Origin: Bradyrhizobium sp. CCBAU 051011
Lineage (GTDB): Bacteria; Pseudomonadota; Alphaproteobacteria; Rhizobiales; Xanthobacteraceae
Assembly: GCF_009930815.1 (NCBI RefSeq)
Contig: NZ_CP022222.1
Coordinates: 5,932,501-5,996,500 of the forward strand
DNA length: 64,000 nt
Direction: 5' to 3'
Position 1 is the first letter of the stretch. The number at the start of each line of letters is the position of its first letter. The notes under the pieces were generated by a model, which searched no databases, was not told the DNA's origin, and was given only the letters and a program-made list of their open reading frames with translations. The position numbers and the translations under genes were made by a program. Positions 52,343 through 60,314 of the stretch are shown in pieces.

Positions 52343-53061
52343 GCGATAGCAAGATTCCAGACCGCACTAAAGTGGCAGGCCGCGCCCAACAACACGAATG
52401 CGTGCCAAATGGCATTTTGGTAGCGCAATCGCTCCCATAGATGGAAGATAACTCCGAACGTATACAATACTCCGCCAGTTGCGATGAACATTAGGATCGA
52501 GCCGGAGAGTGACGCGACAGCCTTGTCGTATGCAATAATGCCGCTCCATCCCATGGCAATATATAACACGACGGAGAGGCGCTCGAAACGACCCGGGAAA
52601 AGCAGCCTCAGGACGATCCCGACAGCAGCCGCAGACCATAGGGCGACTAGTAAGGACGCTGCCAAGTCGCGGTCGTTCAGTTGCGTGATGAATGGCGTAT
52701 AGGTAGCCGCAATGAGGAGGTATATCGCGGACTGGTCAAACCGCCTCAGCAGCCACTTCCGCGGCGATACCGGACAGAGGTTATAGGCCGCAGAGAACAC
52801 CAGCATAGTAAGTAAGCACAGCGCATAACCTGCAACGATGACCGGATGGATGGATGCACTGGAACCACTTGTCAGGACGATCAACGTCGTCGTTGCGCCC
52901 AATCCCACGCCAACCCCAACAAAATGAATCGCTCCATCTGCAATTAATTCGGAACGATCATAATTCCATGGGATCGCACCTACTGCGGTGCGGTGGTTCG
53001 CGCTCTTATTCTTTGCAAACCGTCTATCCGTTTCGAGCGCTTCGGAGTCACGTTGATTCAT
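52339..53061 (-). CDS. Hemolysin III/PAQR family membrane protein
   Basis: A 240-residue seven-helix protein of the HlyIII family. Hallmarks are ELIADGAIHFVGVGVGLGAT, FSAAYNLCPVSPRKWLLRRF, DQSAIYLLIAATYTPFI and FHLWERLRYQNAIWHAFVLL, with the metal-binding Ser/His/Asp and final His residues present. Relatives act as zinc-dependent membrane hydrolases or affect lipid homeostasis. The ATG at 53061 is preferred; a perfect EcfG-type promoter lies at 53093-53117, inside the longer frame. Confidence 0.88.
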   Translation of the reverse strand: MNQRDSEALETDRRFAKNKSANHRTAVGAIPWNYDRSELIADGAIHFVGVGVGLGATTTLIVLTSGSSASIHPVIVAGYALCLLTMLVFSAAYNLCPVSPRKWLLRRFDQSAIYLLIAATYTPFITQLNDRDLAASLLVALWSAAAVGIVLRLLFPGRFERLSVVLYIAMGWSGIIAYDKAVASLSGSILMFIATGGVLYTFGVIFHLWERLRYQNAIWHAFVLLGAACHFSAVWNLAIA

Positions 53062-53092
53062 TGATTTCGACGCCGCTAGATTGACCGAGTGC

Positions 53093-53117
53093 AACGACGC
53101 CAACGTTGAAGTGTTCC
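53093..53117 (-). promoter_or_regulatory. EcfG-type promoter
   Basis: Minus strand GGAAC, 16 bases, CGTT, a perfect match, 32 bp upstream of the hemolysin III start. Confidence 0.75.
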
Positions 53118-53477
53118 TGGATGACCGCGCCACAATTGACGACAAAATGTATGAATTGTCGCTCGAATGATGGTCAGCCAATTCGAGAGGCGGATTTTCT
53201 AACCGTCCAATCGCGGCTCTTTCGGACTCTCCATGCAACGTTCGGCCTAGACGCAAGGACGGCTTGGATACGCTCGGCTGGATCTCGAAAGCGATCGAAC
53301 GATGATCGAAACATCGGGCTCGGCCAAATCACGATTGGAGTTCGCACGGCGCGGACGGCTTCGGTTTGATGTGCACCCATTACGATCAGCCCGACGGCGC
53401 TCCGCCTCGGCCCGAACGGTACAGAAGCCGGCGCAGCTCGAGCGGAGGGGGCTCCTGGCAGAGCGCATAACCGTATA

Positions 53478-53502
53478 GGAACTGAGGCGTGCCCCGCTCG
53501 TT
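53478..53502 (+). promoter_or_regulatory. EcfG-type promoter
   Basis: GGAAC, 16 bases, CGTT, a perfect match, 85 bp before the DUF6894 gene. The transcript would include the leader motif at 53537-53567. Confidence 0.75.
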
Positions 53503-53536
53503 CACGTACATCACTGCCAATGCTGGCCCGAGGGCT

Positions 53537-53586
53537 TAGTGAACGAGAGATAGTTGCGCTCCCGCCTACCTATGGAGAGCGCTGGC
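53537..53586 (+). promoter_or_regulatory. Shared 5' leader motif, copy A
   Basis: GTGAACGAGAG then GCTCCCGCCT (53558-53567), 19 nt before the ATG. GCGCTC can pair with GAGCGC (53577-53582), which overlaps the GGAG ribosome site. Related leaders occur at 55400 and 57349. Confidence 0.5.
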
Positions 53587-53928
53587 ATGACCATTTATTA
53601 CTTCGATCTTCGCGACGGAAATGCATTCGTCATCGATGAAGTGGGTATGGAATTACACGACATGCAGAGCGCGCAGGGTACTCTAGCTGGCGTCGCCTGG
53701 GACGCGATGCGCGTGGACGGCGCGCAAGGCCAACAAATGATAATCGACGTGCGCGACGCGCACGGACCGGTGATGGAAGTCAAGTTTTCGTTCGAAAGTA
53801 ACGCCGGTTTCTTTGCCGAACGGTTTTTTGCGCCGGCCCAGCGTCTCCTGCCGCTTACTCCCACGATAAGTTACAAAGTGTACAGAGTTTCCCAAAGCGC
53901 GGGTCAGAAATGTCTTGGTCAATTTTGA
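53587..53928 (+). CDS. DUF6894 family protein with extended C-terminus
   Basis: A 113-residue protein. MTIYYFDLRDGNAFVIDEVG and ELHDMQSAQGTLAGVAWDAM are the N-terminal pattern of small Rhizobiales DUF6894 proteins, and IIDVRDAHGPVMEVKFSFES ends the usual 75-80-residue domain. Some 30 further residues (NAGFFAERFFAPAQRL...) are not family-like and may come from loss of the original stop. Role unknown; EcfG-type promoter and leader upstream suggest stress induction. A second member is at 56924. Confidence 0.7.
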   Translation: MTIYYFDLRDGNAFVIDEVGMELHDMQSAQGTLAGVAWDAMRVDGAQGQQMIIDVRDAHGPVMEVKFSFESNAGFFAERFFAPAQRLLPLTPTISYKVYRVSQSAGQKCLGQF

Positions 53929-53931
53929 CCA
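53916..53931. promoter_or_regulatory. TGGTCAAWWTTGACCA operator-like site 1
   Basis: TGGTCAATTTTGACCA, one mismatch from a perfect 16-bp palindrome, 73 bp upstream of the small gene at 54005 and overlapping the end of the DUF6894 gene. Three related sites lie at 56723, 57274 and 63624. Confidence 0.55.
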
Positions 53932-54004
53932 GCGGGCAAATGTCTGAGGCTCCAAGATTTGCCGGTCGGCGGGATACCCGCCCATACCAGGAAAGGAGCG
54001 CGTC

Positions 54005-54193
54005 ATGCAAAGACGCCGTTTCAAGCAAGTTGTGCCGCTGGATCAGCGGCTCGAGCAGCATGCTCAGCAGCTTCGTAAGGAAGCGAAGGGCCTCCCCCCG
54101 AGCGGTGAACGTGAGAAGTTGATACGTAAGGCTCGGCAGTTAGAGACAGCCTCGGACGTCAGCCACTGGCTGGATAAAGGGCACCCGGCTTAG
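54005..54193 (+). CDS. Small hypothetical protein, cassette protein A1
   Basis: A 62-residue helical protein, MQRRRFKQVVPLDQRLEQHA to SDVSHWLDKGHPA, with a Pro-containing charged hinge (LRKEAKGLPPSGEREKLIRK). GGAAAGGAGCG precedes the ATG. A clear paralogue is encoded at 63300-63500. Both are followed within 9-11 bp by a frameshifted protein-B gene and both have a TGGTCAAWWTTGACCA site upstream. Function unknown. Confidence 0.7.
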   Translation: MQRRRFKQVVPLDQRLEQHAQQLRKEAKGLPPSGEREKLIRKARQLETASDVSHWLDKGHPA

Positions 54194-54202
54194 GAACACA
54201 CC

Positions 54203-54375
54203 ATGCAGGAAAACCGCGCGTTCATCTTAGGGCCCGATGGCCGGGTGCAGGAATCTGTCGATCTGCTTGCGAGAATGAAGGCGAGGCCATCAAGGCGGCC
54301 AAGCAACTTGTCGATGGTCACGACGTCGAGCTGTGGCAACGGATTGCCATTGAGCGGTTCAACCGCCCTGGATAA
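54203..54375 (+). pseudogene. Small hypothetical protein B1, frameshifted
   Basis: Starts MQENRAFILGPDGRVQESVD then LL in the first frame and continues in another as NEGEAIKAAKQLVDGHDVEL then WQRIAIERFNRPG. A one-base loss near 54271 explains the shift. The family pattern is AYIxGPDGHVQ...A..LAKQLVDGHDVELWQ. The paralogue at 63110-63288 is broken at nearly the same point. The first frame alone reads on for 74 codons. Confidence 0.65.
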
Positions 54376-54504
54376 CAAAGAACCGGTCCAATCTGCGAGC
54401 GCTCAAATCCACCGTTTCAGCACGTAATAGTTACTTTCGAACGCCGGCCTAGACTAGTGCCGGGGTTTCGTTTCGGGTCGGTCGCCGGTCGTGGCGACTG
54501 CGAT

Positions 54505-54555
54505 AAAAAAAAGCCCCGCGATGAGCAGAGCAATTTCACGCTGACACCGCGGGCT
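54505..54555 (-). terminator. Rho-independent terminator of the phasin gene
   Basis: On the minus strand AGCCCGCG and CGCGGGGCT form an 8-bp stem (one bulge) around a longer loop, followed by eight T. It lies just after the phasin stop. Confidence 0.8.
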
Positions 54556-54561
54556 AAGACT

Positions 54562-54906
54562 TTACCGATTTGTCGGGGTCATCTTGGCAAGAAGGCCGCT
54601 AAAGGGTTTATAGGATTGCATCGCAAGATCGCGATACAACGCGCCGATCTTCTGCGACTCGGCCATGAACGTCTCGAAAGACGACTTCGCGAATTCGCTT
54701 TGCAATTCAATCGCCTTGTCGACCGACTTCACGCCTGAGAGCTTCTCGACAAACAACCTGATATCTTCAAACGATGTCGCGGAGTAGTCGGTGTAAGCTG
54801 TAGCAATCGCATGAAGGCCGGCCGGGACGGACTTCATCGATTCATTAACGGAATCGATCTGCTGCGGTAGCGTCCGATTTGCATTATTCTGATGGTCGTT
54901 AGACAT
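54562..54906 (-). CDS. Phasin family protein
   Basis: A 114-residue helical protein. AYTDYSATSFEDIRLFVEKL, SGVKSVDKAIELQSEFAKSS and FETFMAESQKIGALYRDLAM form the amphipathic helices of the phasin_2 family. Phasins coat polyhydroxyalkanoate granules and can act as stress chaperones. A terminator follows immediately. No PHA synthesis gene is nearby. Confidence 0.85.
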   Translation of the reverse strand: MSNDHQNNANRTLPQQIDSVNESMKSVPAGLHAIATAYTDYSATSFEDIRLFVEKLSGVKSVDKAIELQSEFAKSSFETFMAESQKIGALYRDLAMQSYKPFSGLLAKMTPTNR

Positions 54907-55445
54907 TCTGATCCTTGGTTAGTGTGTGGTGTGACAATGCTGCGCAACTCCAATGGTTGCTCCGAAAAGGCTGCTCTCGCTTGTTCGTTGCGTGCTTGTG
55001 TGTTCGTTTGATGTTATCGCAATTGCCGCATCTAGCGCACCGCTCCACCCGCCGCGAATGTACTCGAACGGGCAAAACTCGGGGCAGCGGGCTCCCACAG
55101 AGATCGAACTTCCAAAGTAATCTAGCCAAAAACAACCCTAAGAACGTGATGATCCAGGTAAGCCCGGCAATGACCGACAGTATCAAGGTAGCGTCTCGCG
55201 CCGCTTCACCTGGCCCAGGACAGCTTCATTTCCTTCACCGTGTCTCCAGCATTCCGACCTGTTTACAATCTCAGGGGAAAAAACGGCAATAGTTCCGTAA
55301 ATAAAGAGGCTAGATCCACTTGTGTATACTAGTGCACCTTCGGATTCTCGCGGGAATCGTATCTTATTCCATCACCGCACTGTCCTATGGCTGCTATCGG
55401 TGACTGAGAGCCTAGTGCTCCCGCCTGTTACAGCGGAGCCAGCAC
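54907..55445. other. Gene-free region
   Basis: A 539-bp stretch between the phasin and a small zinc-ribbon gene. Open frames on both strands look like chance readings. The right end carries the shared leader motif (copy B). I see no tRNA or terminator. Confidence 0.5.
55400..55445 (+). promoter_or_regulatory. Shared 5' leader motif, copy B
   Basis: GTGACTGAGAG then GCTCCCGCCT (55417-55426), 19 nt before the TTG start. GCTCC pairs with GGAGC at 55435-55439, which contains the ribosome site, and GTGCT (55415-55419) can alternatively pair with AGCAC just before the start codon. Confidence 0.5.
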
Positions 55446-55619
55446 TTGCCCCACTCGCAAAACATTTGCGCGACTTGCCGCCGTCCTAAGACGCGTGAGC
55501 TTCAGCCCGGCGGTAAACCTCCCCGCACTCTTCAGTGCCTCAACTGCGACCGGCCCGACCCTCTAAATTCGCCTACCGTTATAGGCATGATGAAGGCTCT
55601 GCAGCCTCCTCAGGAGTAG
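55446..55619 (+). CDS. Small zinc-ribbon protein
   Basis: A 57-residue protein from a TTG start: PHSQNICATCRRPKTRE, then RTLQCLNCDRPDPLNSPTVI and MMKALQPPQE. Two CxxC pairs 20 residues apart form a likely zinc ribbon. GGAG lies 7 nt upstream. A protein of similar design is encoded at 57398 behind the same leader motif. The next small gene starts 2 bp downstream. Function unknown. Confidence 0.65.
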   Translation: MPHSQNICATCRRPKTRELQPGGKPPRTLQCLNCDRPDPLNSPTVIGMMKALQPPQE

Positions 55620-55621
55620 GC

Positions 55622-55780
55622 GTGACAGAGCCGCATCGGAAATGGACTGAAGAGGAGGACCAGCTTCTGCTCGCTATGAGGGCTGCGGGAAAGGGGGCCG
55701 CTGTGATCGCCAAAGTGCTTAAGCGAACGGAGGCGTCTATTGTCAGTAGGACAGTGATACTGAACCGGCAAAAGCAGTAA
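55622..55780 (+). CDS. Small HTH-like protein
   Basis: A 52-residue protein from a GTG start with AGGAG 5 nt upstream: VTEPHRKWTEEEDQLLLAMR, then AAGKGAAVIAKVLKRTEASI. The W-T-E-E-E-D start and spacing resemble a SANT/Myb-like or resolvase-type helix-turn-helix. It probably binds DNA. It follows the zinc-ribbon gene by 2 bp, so both share a transcript. A similar protein lies at 58864. Confidence 0.62.
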   Translation: MTEPHRKWTEEEDQLLLAMRAAGKGAAVIAKVLKRTEASIVSRTVILNRQKQ

Positions 55781-55983
55781 GGCCGCCTCAATAGCCAGAC
55801 CGGTGCCGGTCGAGATCGCCGACCCAACCTGGCGATTGCCAAGTGACGGGCCCCAGCCGGGGGGAATGCTGAGGCCGTCTCTGGGGCCTTTCATGCACAA
55901 GTGCCGAGTGCTTTCGGCACGAGTTCGCAACACAAACAAAAGGGGATCGTTCCTATAGAATCTCTGGCCGCCGCAAAGCCAAC

Positions 55984-56670
55984 CTATGGAGTCGGCTCGT
56001 CATCCCTTTCAAGCTGAGGTTTTTCATAGAGCACCGCGTTCAATAAGGAGCGGTGCACCTCGATCTTTCCGTTGTAGCTGATCAATCCCAGTTTACGAAA
56101 TTTGTTCAGGAAGAAGCTCACCCGGGATCGGGTCGTGCCGATCATCTCTGCCAAAGTGCCTTGATTGATCGCAGCATCGATCGGTATCGGCTCTCCATCT
56201 CTTCCGAAATTGGCTAGCAGCAGGAGAAGGCGCGCCAGCCGCTTCTCGCTGGAATTGAATAGTTGGTCGATCAAGTCTTCTTCAATGCGATTGCTTCGGG
56301 TGACCAAGTACGTCATGAAAAGTTCTGCAAACCTGGGCTCTCTGCGGAGCGCCGCCAGCATCGCTTTCCGGGTTATTGAGGTGATGAGGCATTCCTCTAT
56401 CGCCCTCGCGGTTCCAACGCGGAACGTCTGCCCGTTCAGACAACCTTCACCAAAAAACTGTCCAGGTTCCAGTATGCCGACGACTGCTTCTTTGCCTTGC
56501 TCGGAAACAACGGTCACCTTGACCTTGCCCGATTGGATATAAAAGATCTGATTAGCTTCCTCGCCTTGGGTGTAGATGATCCGGTTTTTTCGATAGTTCT
56601 GAATCGTTTTTCCGGTGCCGACTTTGGCTAGAAATGCTTGAGGATCGAACGGTCGCTTTGCTGACTTCAC
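55984..56670 (-). CDS. Crp/Fnr family transcriptional regulator
   Basis: A 228-residue regulator. The N-terminal cyclic-nucleotide-binding-like beta barrel (IIYTQGEEANQIFYIQSGKV, GILEPGQFFGEGCLNGQ) lacks the N-terminal Cys cluster of FNR. The C-terminal winged helix contains NQGTLAEMIGTTRSRVSFFL then NKFRKLGLI; the recognition helix lacks the Glu of the FNR E-x-x-S-R motif, so an FNR-type site is not expected. A perfect 16-bp palindrome 53 bp upstream suggests autoregulation. Confidence 0.9.
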   Translation of the reverse strand: MKSAKRPFDPQAFLAKVGTGKTIQNYRKNRIIYTQGEEANQIFYIQSGKVKVTVVSEQGKEAVVGILEPGQFFGEGCLNGQTFRVGTARAIEECLITSITRKAMLAALRREPRFAELFMTYLVTRSNRIEEDLIDQLFNSSEKRLARLLLLLANFGRDGEPIPIDAAINQGTLAEMIGTTRSRVSFFLNKFRKLGLISYNGKIEVHRSLLNAVLYEKPQLERDDEPTP

Positions 56671-56722
56671 AAGTCCCTCCCATTGGAACCAGCGAAACCT
56701 AGTTATCTAAGACCATGGGATG

Positions 56723-56738
56723 TGGTCAATATTGACCA
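56723..56738. promoter_or_regulatory. TGGTCAAWWTTGACCA operator-like site 2
   Basis: TGGTCAATATTGACCA, a perfect palindrome, 53 bp upstream of the Crp/Fnr gene start on its promoter side. Flanking GCGGCAAAT is shared with site 1. Confidence 0.65.
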
Positions 56739-56923
56739 CGCGGCAAATCTTTACGGCGAGAAAATCACCCGTTAGTTCCCGTGTCTACATTCTGTCGTGC
56801 ACCCGCCTGATCCGCCAGGGGCGCCTTTATGCGAAGCTCAGGGAGCGGTCAGCTCACTACCCGCGTTGCCTGGAAGCGGAAAGGCGCTCGCGCATGAGAA
56901 GAGACTCCAATCTATCAACCGCT

Positions 56924-57160
56924 CTATTTGGCCGGATTTTCGTATGAAGGCTTGGAATAGACCGGTACAGTGCCAATCTCGCGCCCAGCGTCATCGATTA
57001 TAGATATGCGGCGCTCAGGGTCGTCTTCGGGCTTATCGAGTGAAACGCCGATGGCGAGCACCGTGGCCCTGATGATTGCGTCGGCATCGTTTTCGCAAAC
57101 GAAGCCTGATGCATCAAAAAGCTTATGGCCGTCTTTAACATCAAAAAAGTAGCGCGGCAT
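56924..57160 (-). CDS. DUF6894 family protein
   Basis: A 78-residue protein, MPRYFFDVKDGHKLFDASGF then VCENDADAIIRATVLAIGVS and ISIIDDAGREIGTVPVYSKP. It matches the small Rhizobiales DUF6894 family in length and pattern. AGAGG precedes the ATG at 57160. Role unknown; these proteins occur in many copies per genome. Operator-like site 3 lies 114 bp upstream. Confidence 0.78.
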   Translation of the reverse strand: MPRYFFDVKDGHKLFDASGFVCENDADAIIRATVLAIGVSLDKPEDDPERRISIIDDAGREIGTVPVYSKPSYENPAK

Positions 57161-57273
57161 CGGCAACCTCTAGTTTGCCAAAACTTGGCAAACAGCAACG
57201 TTCCAATAAACACTGCTTTGAGTCGCCGGCGAGGGCGATTTCGACTTCAACCAATACATTAACTTTTCGAAAA

Positions 57274-57289
57274 TGAGCAATATTGACCA
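57274..57289. promoter_or_regulatory. TGGTCAAWWTTGACCA operator-like site 3 (one arm degenerate)
   Basis: TGAGCAATATTGACCA; the right arm is intact and the left arm has two changes. It lies between the divergent DUF6894 and zinc-ribbon genes, about 110 bp from each start. Confidence 0.45.
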
Positions 57290-57348
57290 GCGCCGGGATC
57301 ACGGTGAGCCAATGCTGATCCATCACCGTCCCCCTGGGTAGCTACCGG

Positions 57349-57397
57349 TGACTGAGAGTTCTGTAACGCTCCCGCCTGAACCAAAGGCGATAGCATC
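57349..57397 (+). promoter_or_regulatory. Shared 5' leader motif, copy C
   Basis: GTGACTGAGAG then GCTCCCGCCT (57368-57377), 20 nt before the ATG. CGCCT can pair with AGGCG (57385-57389), which is the ribosome site, with an outer GCT/AGC pair. Confidence 0.5.
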
Positions 57398-57607
57398 ATG
57401 ACCATCCTGCAACCAATTTGCCCCACGTGCCGAACACGAACGGTGTTGGCGCGGGTTACACCCGGCCCCATCGGCTTCGACATCCGGACGTTCAAATGCC
57501 CTGCGTGCAATCATGTCGATCAAACTGTGGCTGACCTACTAGCTGACCCGATGAAGTCCGTCACGACGAACGCATGGCTTCGCGGGCAACTGCAAGCGCC
57601 GACATAG
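57398..57607 (+). CDS. Small zinc-ribbon protein
   Basis: A 69-residue protein: PICPTCRTRTVLARVTPGPI, FKCPACNHVDQTVADLLADP and WLRGQLQAPT. Two CxxC pairs about 26 residues apart indicate a zinc ribbon. The design parallels the protein at 55446, with the same leader motif. Probable small regulator or chaperone-like factor; function unknown. Confidence 0.75.
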   Translation: MTILQPICPTCRTRTVLARVTPGPIGFDIRTFKCPACNHVDQTVADLLADPMKSVTTNAWLRGQLQAPT

Positions 57608-57636
57608 GGGGCGCCATAGAGGTCGCTCTTGACGTG

Positions 57637-57813
57637 TCAGGAAATGTCCGAGATCTCCGATTGATCGAGTTCGCGTGTCCGCTTTTCAAAAGCATCGGCG
57701 ACGCGGAGGCAGGCATCCCGCTTCCGCAGGTCCGTGGTTTCTGCTGCCATGCGGCGCATGTCGATTAATTGCCCCTGTATCTCCGCCAACGCTTTCACTT
57801 CGTCGTTGTCCAT
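57637..57813 (-). CDS. Small coiled-coil hypothetical protein
   Basis: A 58-residue charged helical protein, MDNDEVKALAEIQGQLIDMR then RMAAETTDLRKRDACLRVAD and AFEKRTRELDQSEISDIS. The ATG at 57813 fits better than one six codons upstream. It lies 14 bp after the DUF768-like gene on the same strand. Confidence 0.6.
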   Translation of the reverse strand: MDNDEVKALAEIQGQLIDMRRMAAETTDLRKRDACLRVADAFEKRTRELDQSEISDIS

Positions 57814-57827
57814 GGGGTGATCGCGCC

Positions 57828-58079
57828 TCAATAGCTGGGTCGGTTTCGGTCGTTCTCGGCCTTGTTGGCGGCCTTGAGCTTGATTCGGATGTACTCGGCA
57901 ACGTCGCCGATTTCGGCCTGCATATCGTTCTCGGAAATGCCTTGGCCCTTTGCCGCGTCGATACAGCGGCGGGTAAGCTCGGCAACGTCCTGCGATGCTC
58001 CCGCCGTCCGTAACGGCTCTGCGGCATGAACGCTATTCTCAATCCAGAAGTCGATAAACTCTCGCGCTTTGATCGTCAT
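57828..58079 (-). CDS. DUF768-like protein
   Basis: An 83-residue protein, MTIKAREFIDFWIENSVHAA at the start, VAELTRRCIDAAKGQGISEN in the middle and DVAEYIRIKLKAANKAEND near the end. The F-I-x-x-W-I-x-x-N-V and late helical pattern resembles DUF768 of Rhizobiales. The ATG at 58079 is chosen over a longer frame. First gene of a two-gene unit. Function unknown. Confidence 0.65.
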   Translation of the reverse strand: MTIKAREFIDFWIENSVHAAEPLRTAGASQDVAELTRRCIDAAKGQGISENDMQAEIGDVAEYIRIKLKAANKAENDRNRPSY

Positions 58080-58226
58080 TTGCCTTTCCCTTTCGAGCAA
58101 ATCAATAGCGTCGCGTAAGCCAGCTCAGCAACCCGCTTTTTTTTTGCTGCGAGCCGCCCACAAATCTTTTCCGGCGCCGCTGTAAATCCGGCGCCTCCGC
58201 AACTTTCGTCAAATGGGATGCCTTTC

Positions 58227-58512
58227 ATGACTAAGATTCTACCGACAGTCGGCCGCGTTGTGTGGTTCACACCTTCAAGTCTTTCGGGCGATGGGTTCTT
58301 TGCCCCATATCGACGGCCGAAAGCCGCTCGCGGCGATAGTCTCTCACGTCTTTAGCGACGAGCTGGTGAACCTGGCCGTTTTCGATAGCAACGGCGTTCC
58401 CCATAGCCGGACGAGCGTCCCGCTTGGTGCAGGAAGGCGAGGACAACCCCGAACACGGCTACTTCTACTCCTAGATGCCGTACCAGGTCGGGCAGGCCAA
58501 GGCCGCGCAAGT
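58227..58512 (+). pseudogene. Phage-type hypothetical protein, degraded
   Basis: MTKILPTVGRVVWFTPSS opens one frame, LAAIVSHVFSDELVNLAVFD then SNGVPHSRTSVPL is in a second, and LVQEGEDNPEHGYFYS then, past a stop, MPYQVGQAKAAQ is in a third. Joined, they match a protein frequent in rhizobial prophages that contains NLAVFDxNGxPxSRTS and PYQxGQ. At least two frameshifts and one stop are present. Confidence 0.6.
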
Positions 58513-58600
58513 CCCGCCCTCATCGAGGCCAACCAAAACGAAGCTGCGCGCGAGACGCTCAATGACGCCGACGCGATCTTTTCTCGGCTGAAAAACCAAA

Positions 58601-58735
58601 GTGAAGGCCGACTACAACAGCAAAGGCCAAGTCAATTGGCGCCGCGAGGCGCGCGAAGATTTCGACTTTGAGGCCGGCGAACAGCTCAACGGGGAAGATA
58701 AGGCGATCTTGCAGGACGCAAGCGCCCGATCGTCC
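58601..58735 (+). pseudogene. Phage portal protein N-terminal remnant
   Basis: KADYNSKGQVNWRREAREDF then DFEAGEQLNGEDKAILQDA resembles the start of P22-type portal proteins (W-R-x-E-A-R-x-x-x-D-F-x-A-G-x-Q-W). The frame leaves the family after about 45 residues and the rest of the gene is missing. It points to an old prophage in this region. Confidence 0.5.
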
Positions 58736-58863
58736 ATCTTTATACGCTGTCGGGTTCTGCCGGCCTTCTCGCTTCGGATGGTGGGGTCTGGCGGGGCGGA
58801 GCTGTCCCGGTCGGGTTGCCGACATTGGAACGATAGGCCGGGACGCGGACTAAATCGTGCGTA

Positions 58864-59091
58864 ATGAGTCAACTGAAGAAGAGAACGTGGTCGGAAGAGG
58901 ACCTGGAGCGTTTGAGGGCTCTAGTACTGTCGGGCGCTTCTGCGGTCCGTGCATCTGTCGCGCTGAAGCGCCCGCTTAAGGTGGCAAAATTGAGAGCGAG
59001 AAAAATGGGCGTGCCATTTCGACACGACAGCGAATTAAAAAAGGAGCGTCAGCGGAAGCTGATGTCCGGCCCTCAGCGGCCGATTACGTGA
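58864..59091 (+). CDS. Small HTH-like basic protein
   Basis: A 75-residue protein, MSQLKKRTWSEEDLERLRAL then VLSGASAVRASVALKRPLKV and a basic tail (ELKKERQRKLMSGPQRPIT). The W-S-E-E-D start followed by a two-helix pattern resembles the protein at 55622 and SANT-like or resolvase HTH domains. Likely DNA-binding; function unknown. Confidence 0.62.
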   Translation: MSQLKKRTWSEEDLERLRALVLSGASAVRASVALKRPLKVAKLRARKMGVPFRHDSELKKERQRKLMSGPQRPIT

Positions 59092-59245
59092 ACCTCAGGC
59101 GCATGAGTGGGCGGACGATTACGTGCTTTGGAAGTCGCGACCTTTCGCGCTGGCGTGTCCTTCGCGGTGGTCGCTCCAGGCTTGATAGCCGGCGTGGTAC
59201 GGCGCGCCGATAGCCACGCTGCACGTCGTTTCGAACGATCGACCG

Positions 59246-59626
59246 TTACTGTTTGCTGCGATCGACTTCAGTACCTGTGGGGTTCGAGGACGGCGGCGTA
59301 GGGCGGTTGGTCGTTGCTGCGCCCGTAGTCGTGCCAGGGTCGGCGTTGGTCTTGCCCGAAGGCCCCGTACGGTTAGCCGGCTGGGTCTGCTGCGCGGTCT
59401 CGCTGGGCGGCGTGGTGCCCGCCTGGTTCATGGTGCTGTTATTCAGGCCATAGAACACGGCACCGAGCACAACCGCGATGGCGATGGCGTACACTGCTAT
59501 CCTTCCGCCACTGGCGGGACCTTCGGCAAGCTGGGGATCGGCTTGCAGCTCATTGTCGCGACGCCGAATTTCCTCTTCACTCCGGCCCCCACGTTGGGGA
59601 TCGTTCGGATTGGGTTGGTCTGCCAT
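59246..59626 (-). CDS. Single-helix membrane protein with Thr/Pro/Asn-rich tail
   Basis: A 126-residue protein. N-terminal cytoplasmic part MADQPNPNDPQRGGRSEEEI, one helix (RIAVYAIAIAVVLGAVFYGL), and a low-complexity periplasmic tail rich in Thr, Pro, Asn and Gly. GGAGGAACAAATTC is the ribosome site of the ATG at 59626. A GGAAC-N16-CATT sequence at 59668-59692 is only a weak EcfG match. Function unknown. Confidence 0.7.
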   Translation of the reverse strand: MADQPNPNDPQRGGRSEEEIRRRDNELQADPQLAEGPASGGRIAVYAIAIAVVLGAVFYGLNNSTMNQAGTTPPSETAQQTQPANRTGPSGKTNADPGTTTGAATTNRPTPPSSNPTGTEVDRSKQ

Positions 59627-60314
59627 GAATTTGTTCCTCCGGTAGCGCCCCAGCCAAGCGAATGAACAATGGCGGGCGCGCGCGGATGTTCCGCGCCAAT
59701 GTTGCGACCCCGGTCTTCCGGTCAGATAGGCGTCCATCTCGATTGAGTGGCTGCATTTGAATCGGCACAGTCGACCAGGACGCGACGAGGCCTGATTGGT
59801 GCGTCCAGCCGGCGTCAACCCGGGTGCGGATCGCATTGATACCGCCGCACGGCTTCGCTGACCTTCGCGCGGTCGTGGCGGTCCTCGGGCGGCAAGGCCA
59901 TGACGGGTTCGTGTATTTCGGCCGGTATGGTCGCCATGTCCGAGAATGGCTTGTTGGCCATTCCCACCACTGCTCGAAGCGTCTTAGGAACAAAAGGACG
60001 CAGGCCCGAGGATTGATTCATCGGGTCGCGGTCGTACAAGACTGAAACTAGGGCCTACAATTTAGTCGCGTGCTTCACATTCGCTCAATGCTTTTTCTGC
60101 TTCACGCGTCATGAAGACCCCGCGAACTCGACGCTTTTGTTTTTCCGGCGACTATGCGATCAGGCGTGCGCCGCGCGGGCATCTAGAGGTAACAGGTGAG
60201 ACATATCATTTTCGAGGCGGAGCCTGCCCATTTCAATCGCCTTGCATTTTCTTGCCGGAGGCACGTAAACTTTTTGAGCGAAACTATGTTAGCGTCTTAC
60301 GGTTGGATCGGGAG
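59627..60314. other. Region with one doubtful small frame
   Basis: The only frame of note is minus-strand 59815-60021, 68 codons, starting MNQSSGLRPFVPKTLRAVVG and ending EDRHDRAKVSEAVRRYQCDP. Its composition is plausible but it has no recognised family and no clear ribosome site. The rest shows no gene. Confidence 0.35.

Noticed and set aside
59668..59692. GGAAC-N16-CATT upstream of the 59246-59626 membrane protein
   Set aside because: The -10 box differs at a key position, as in the weak site at 49095; not strong enough to list as a promoter.
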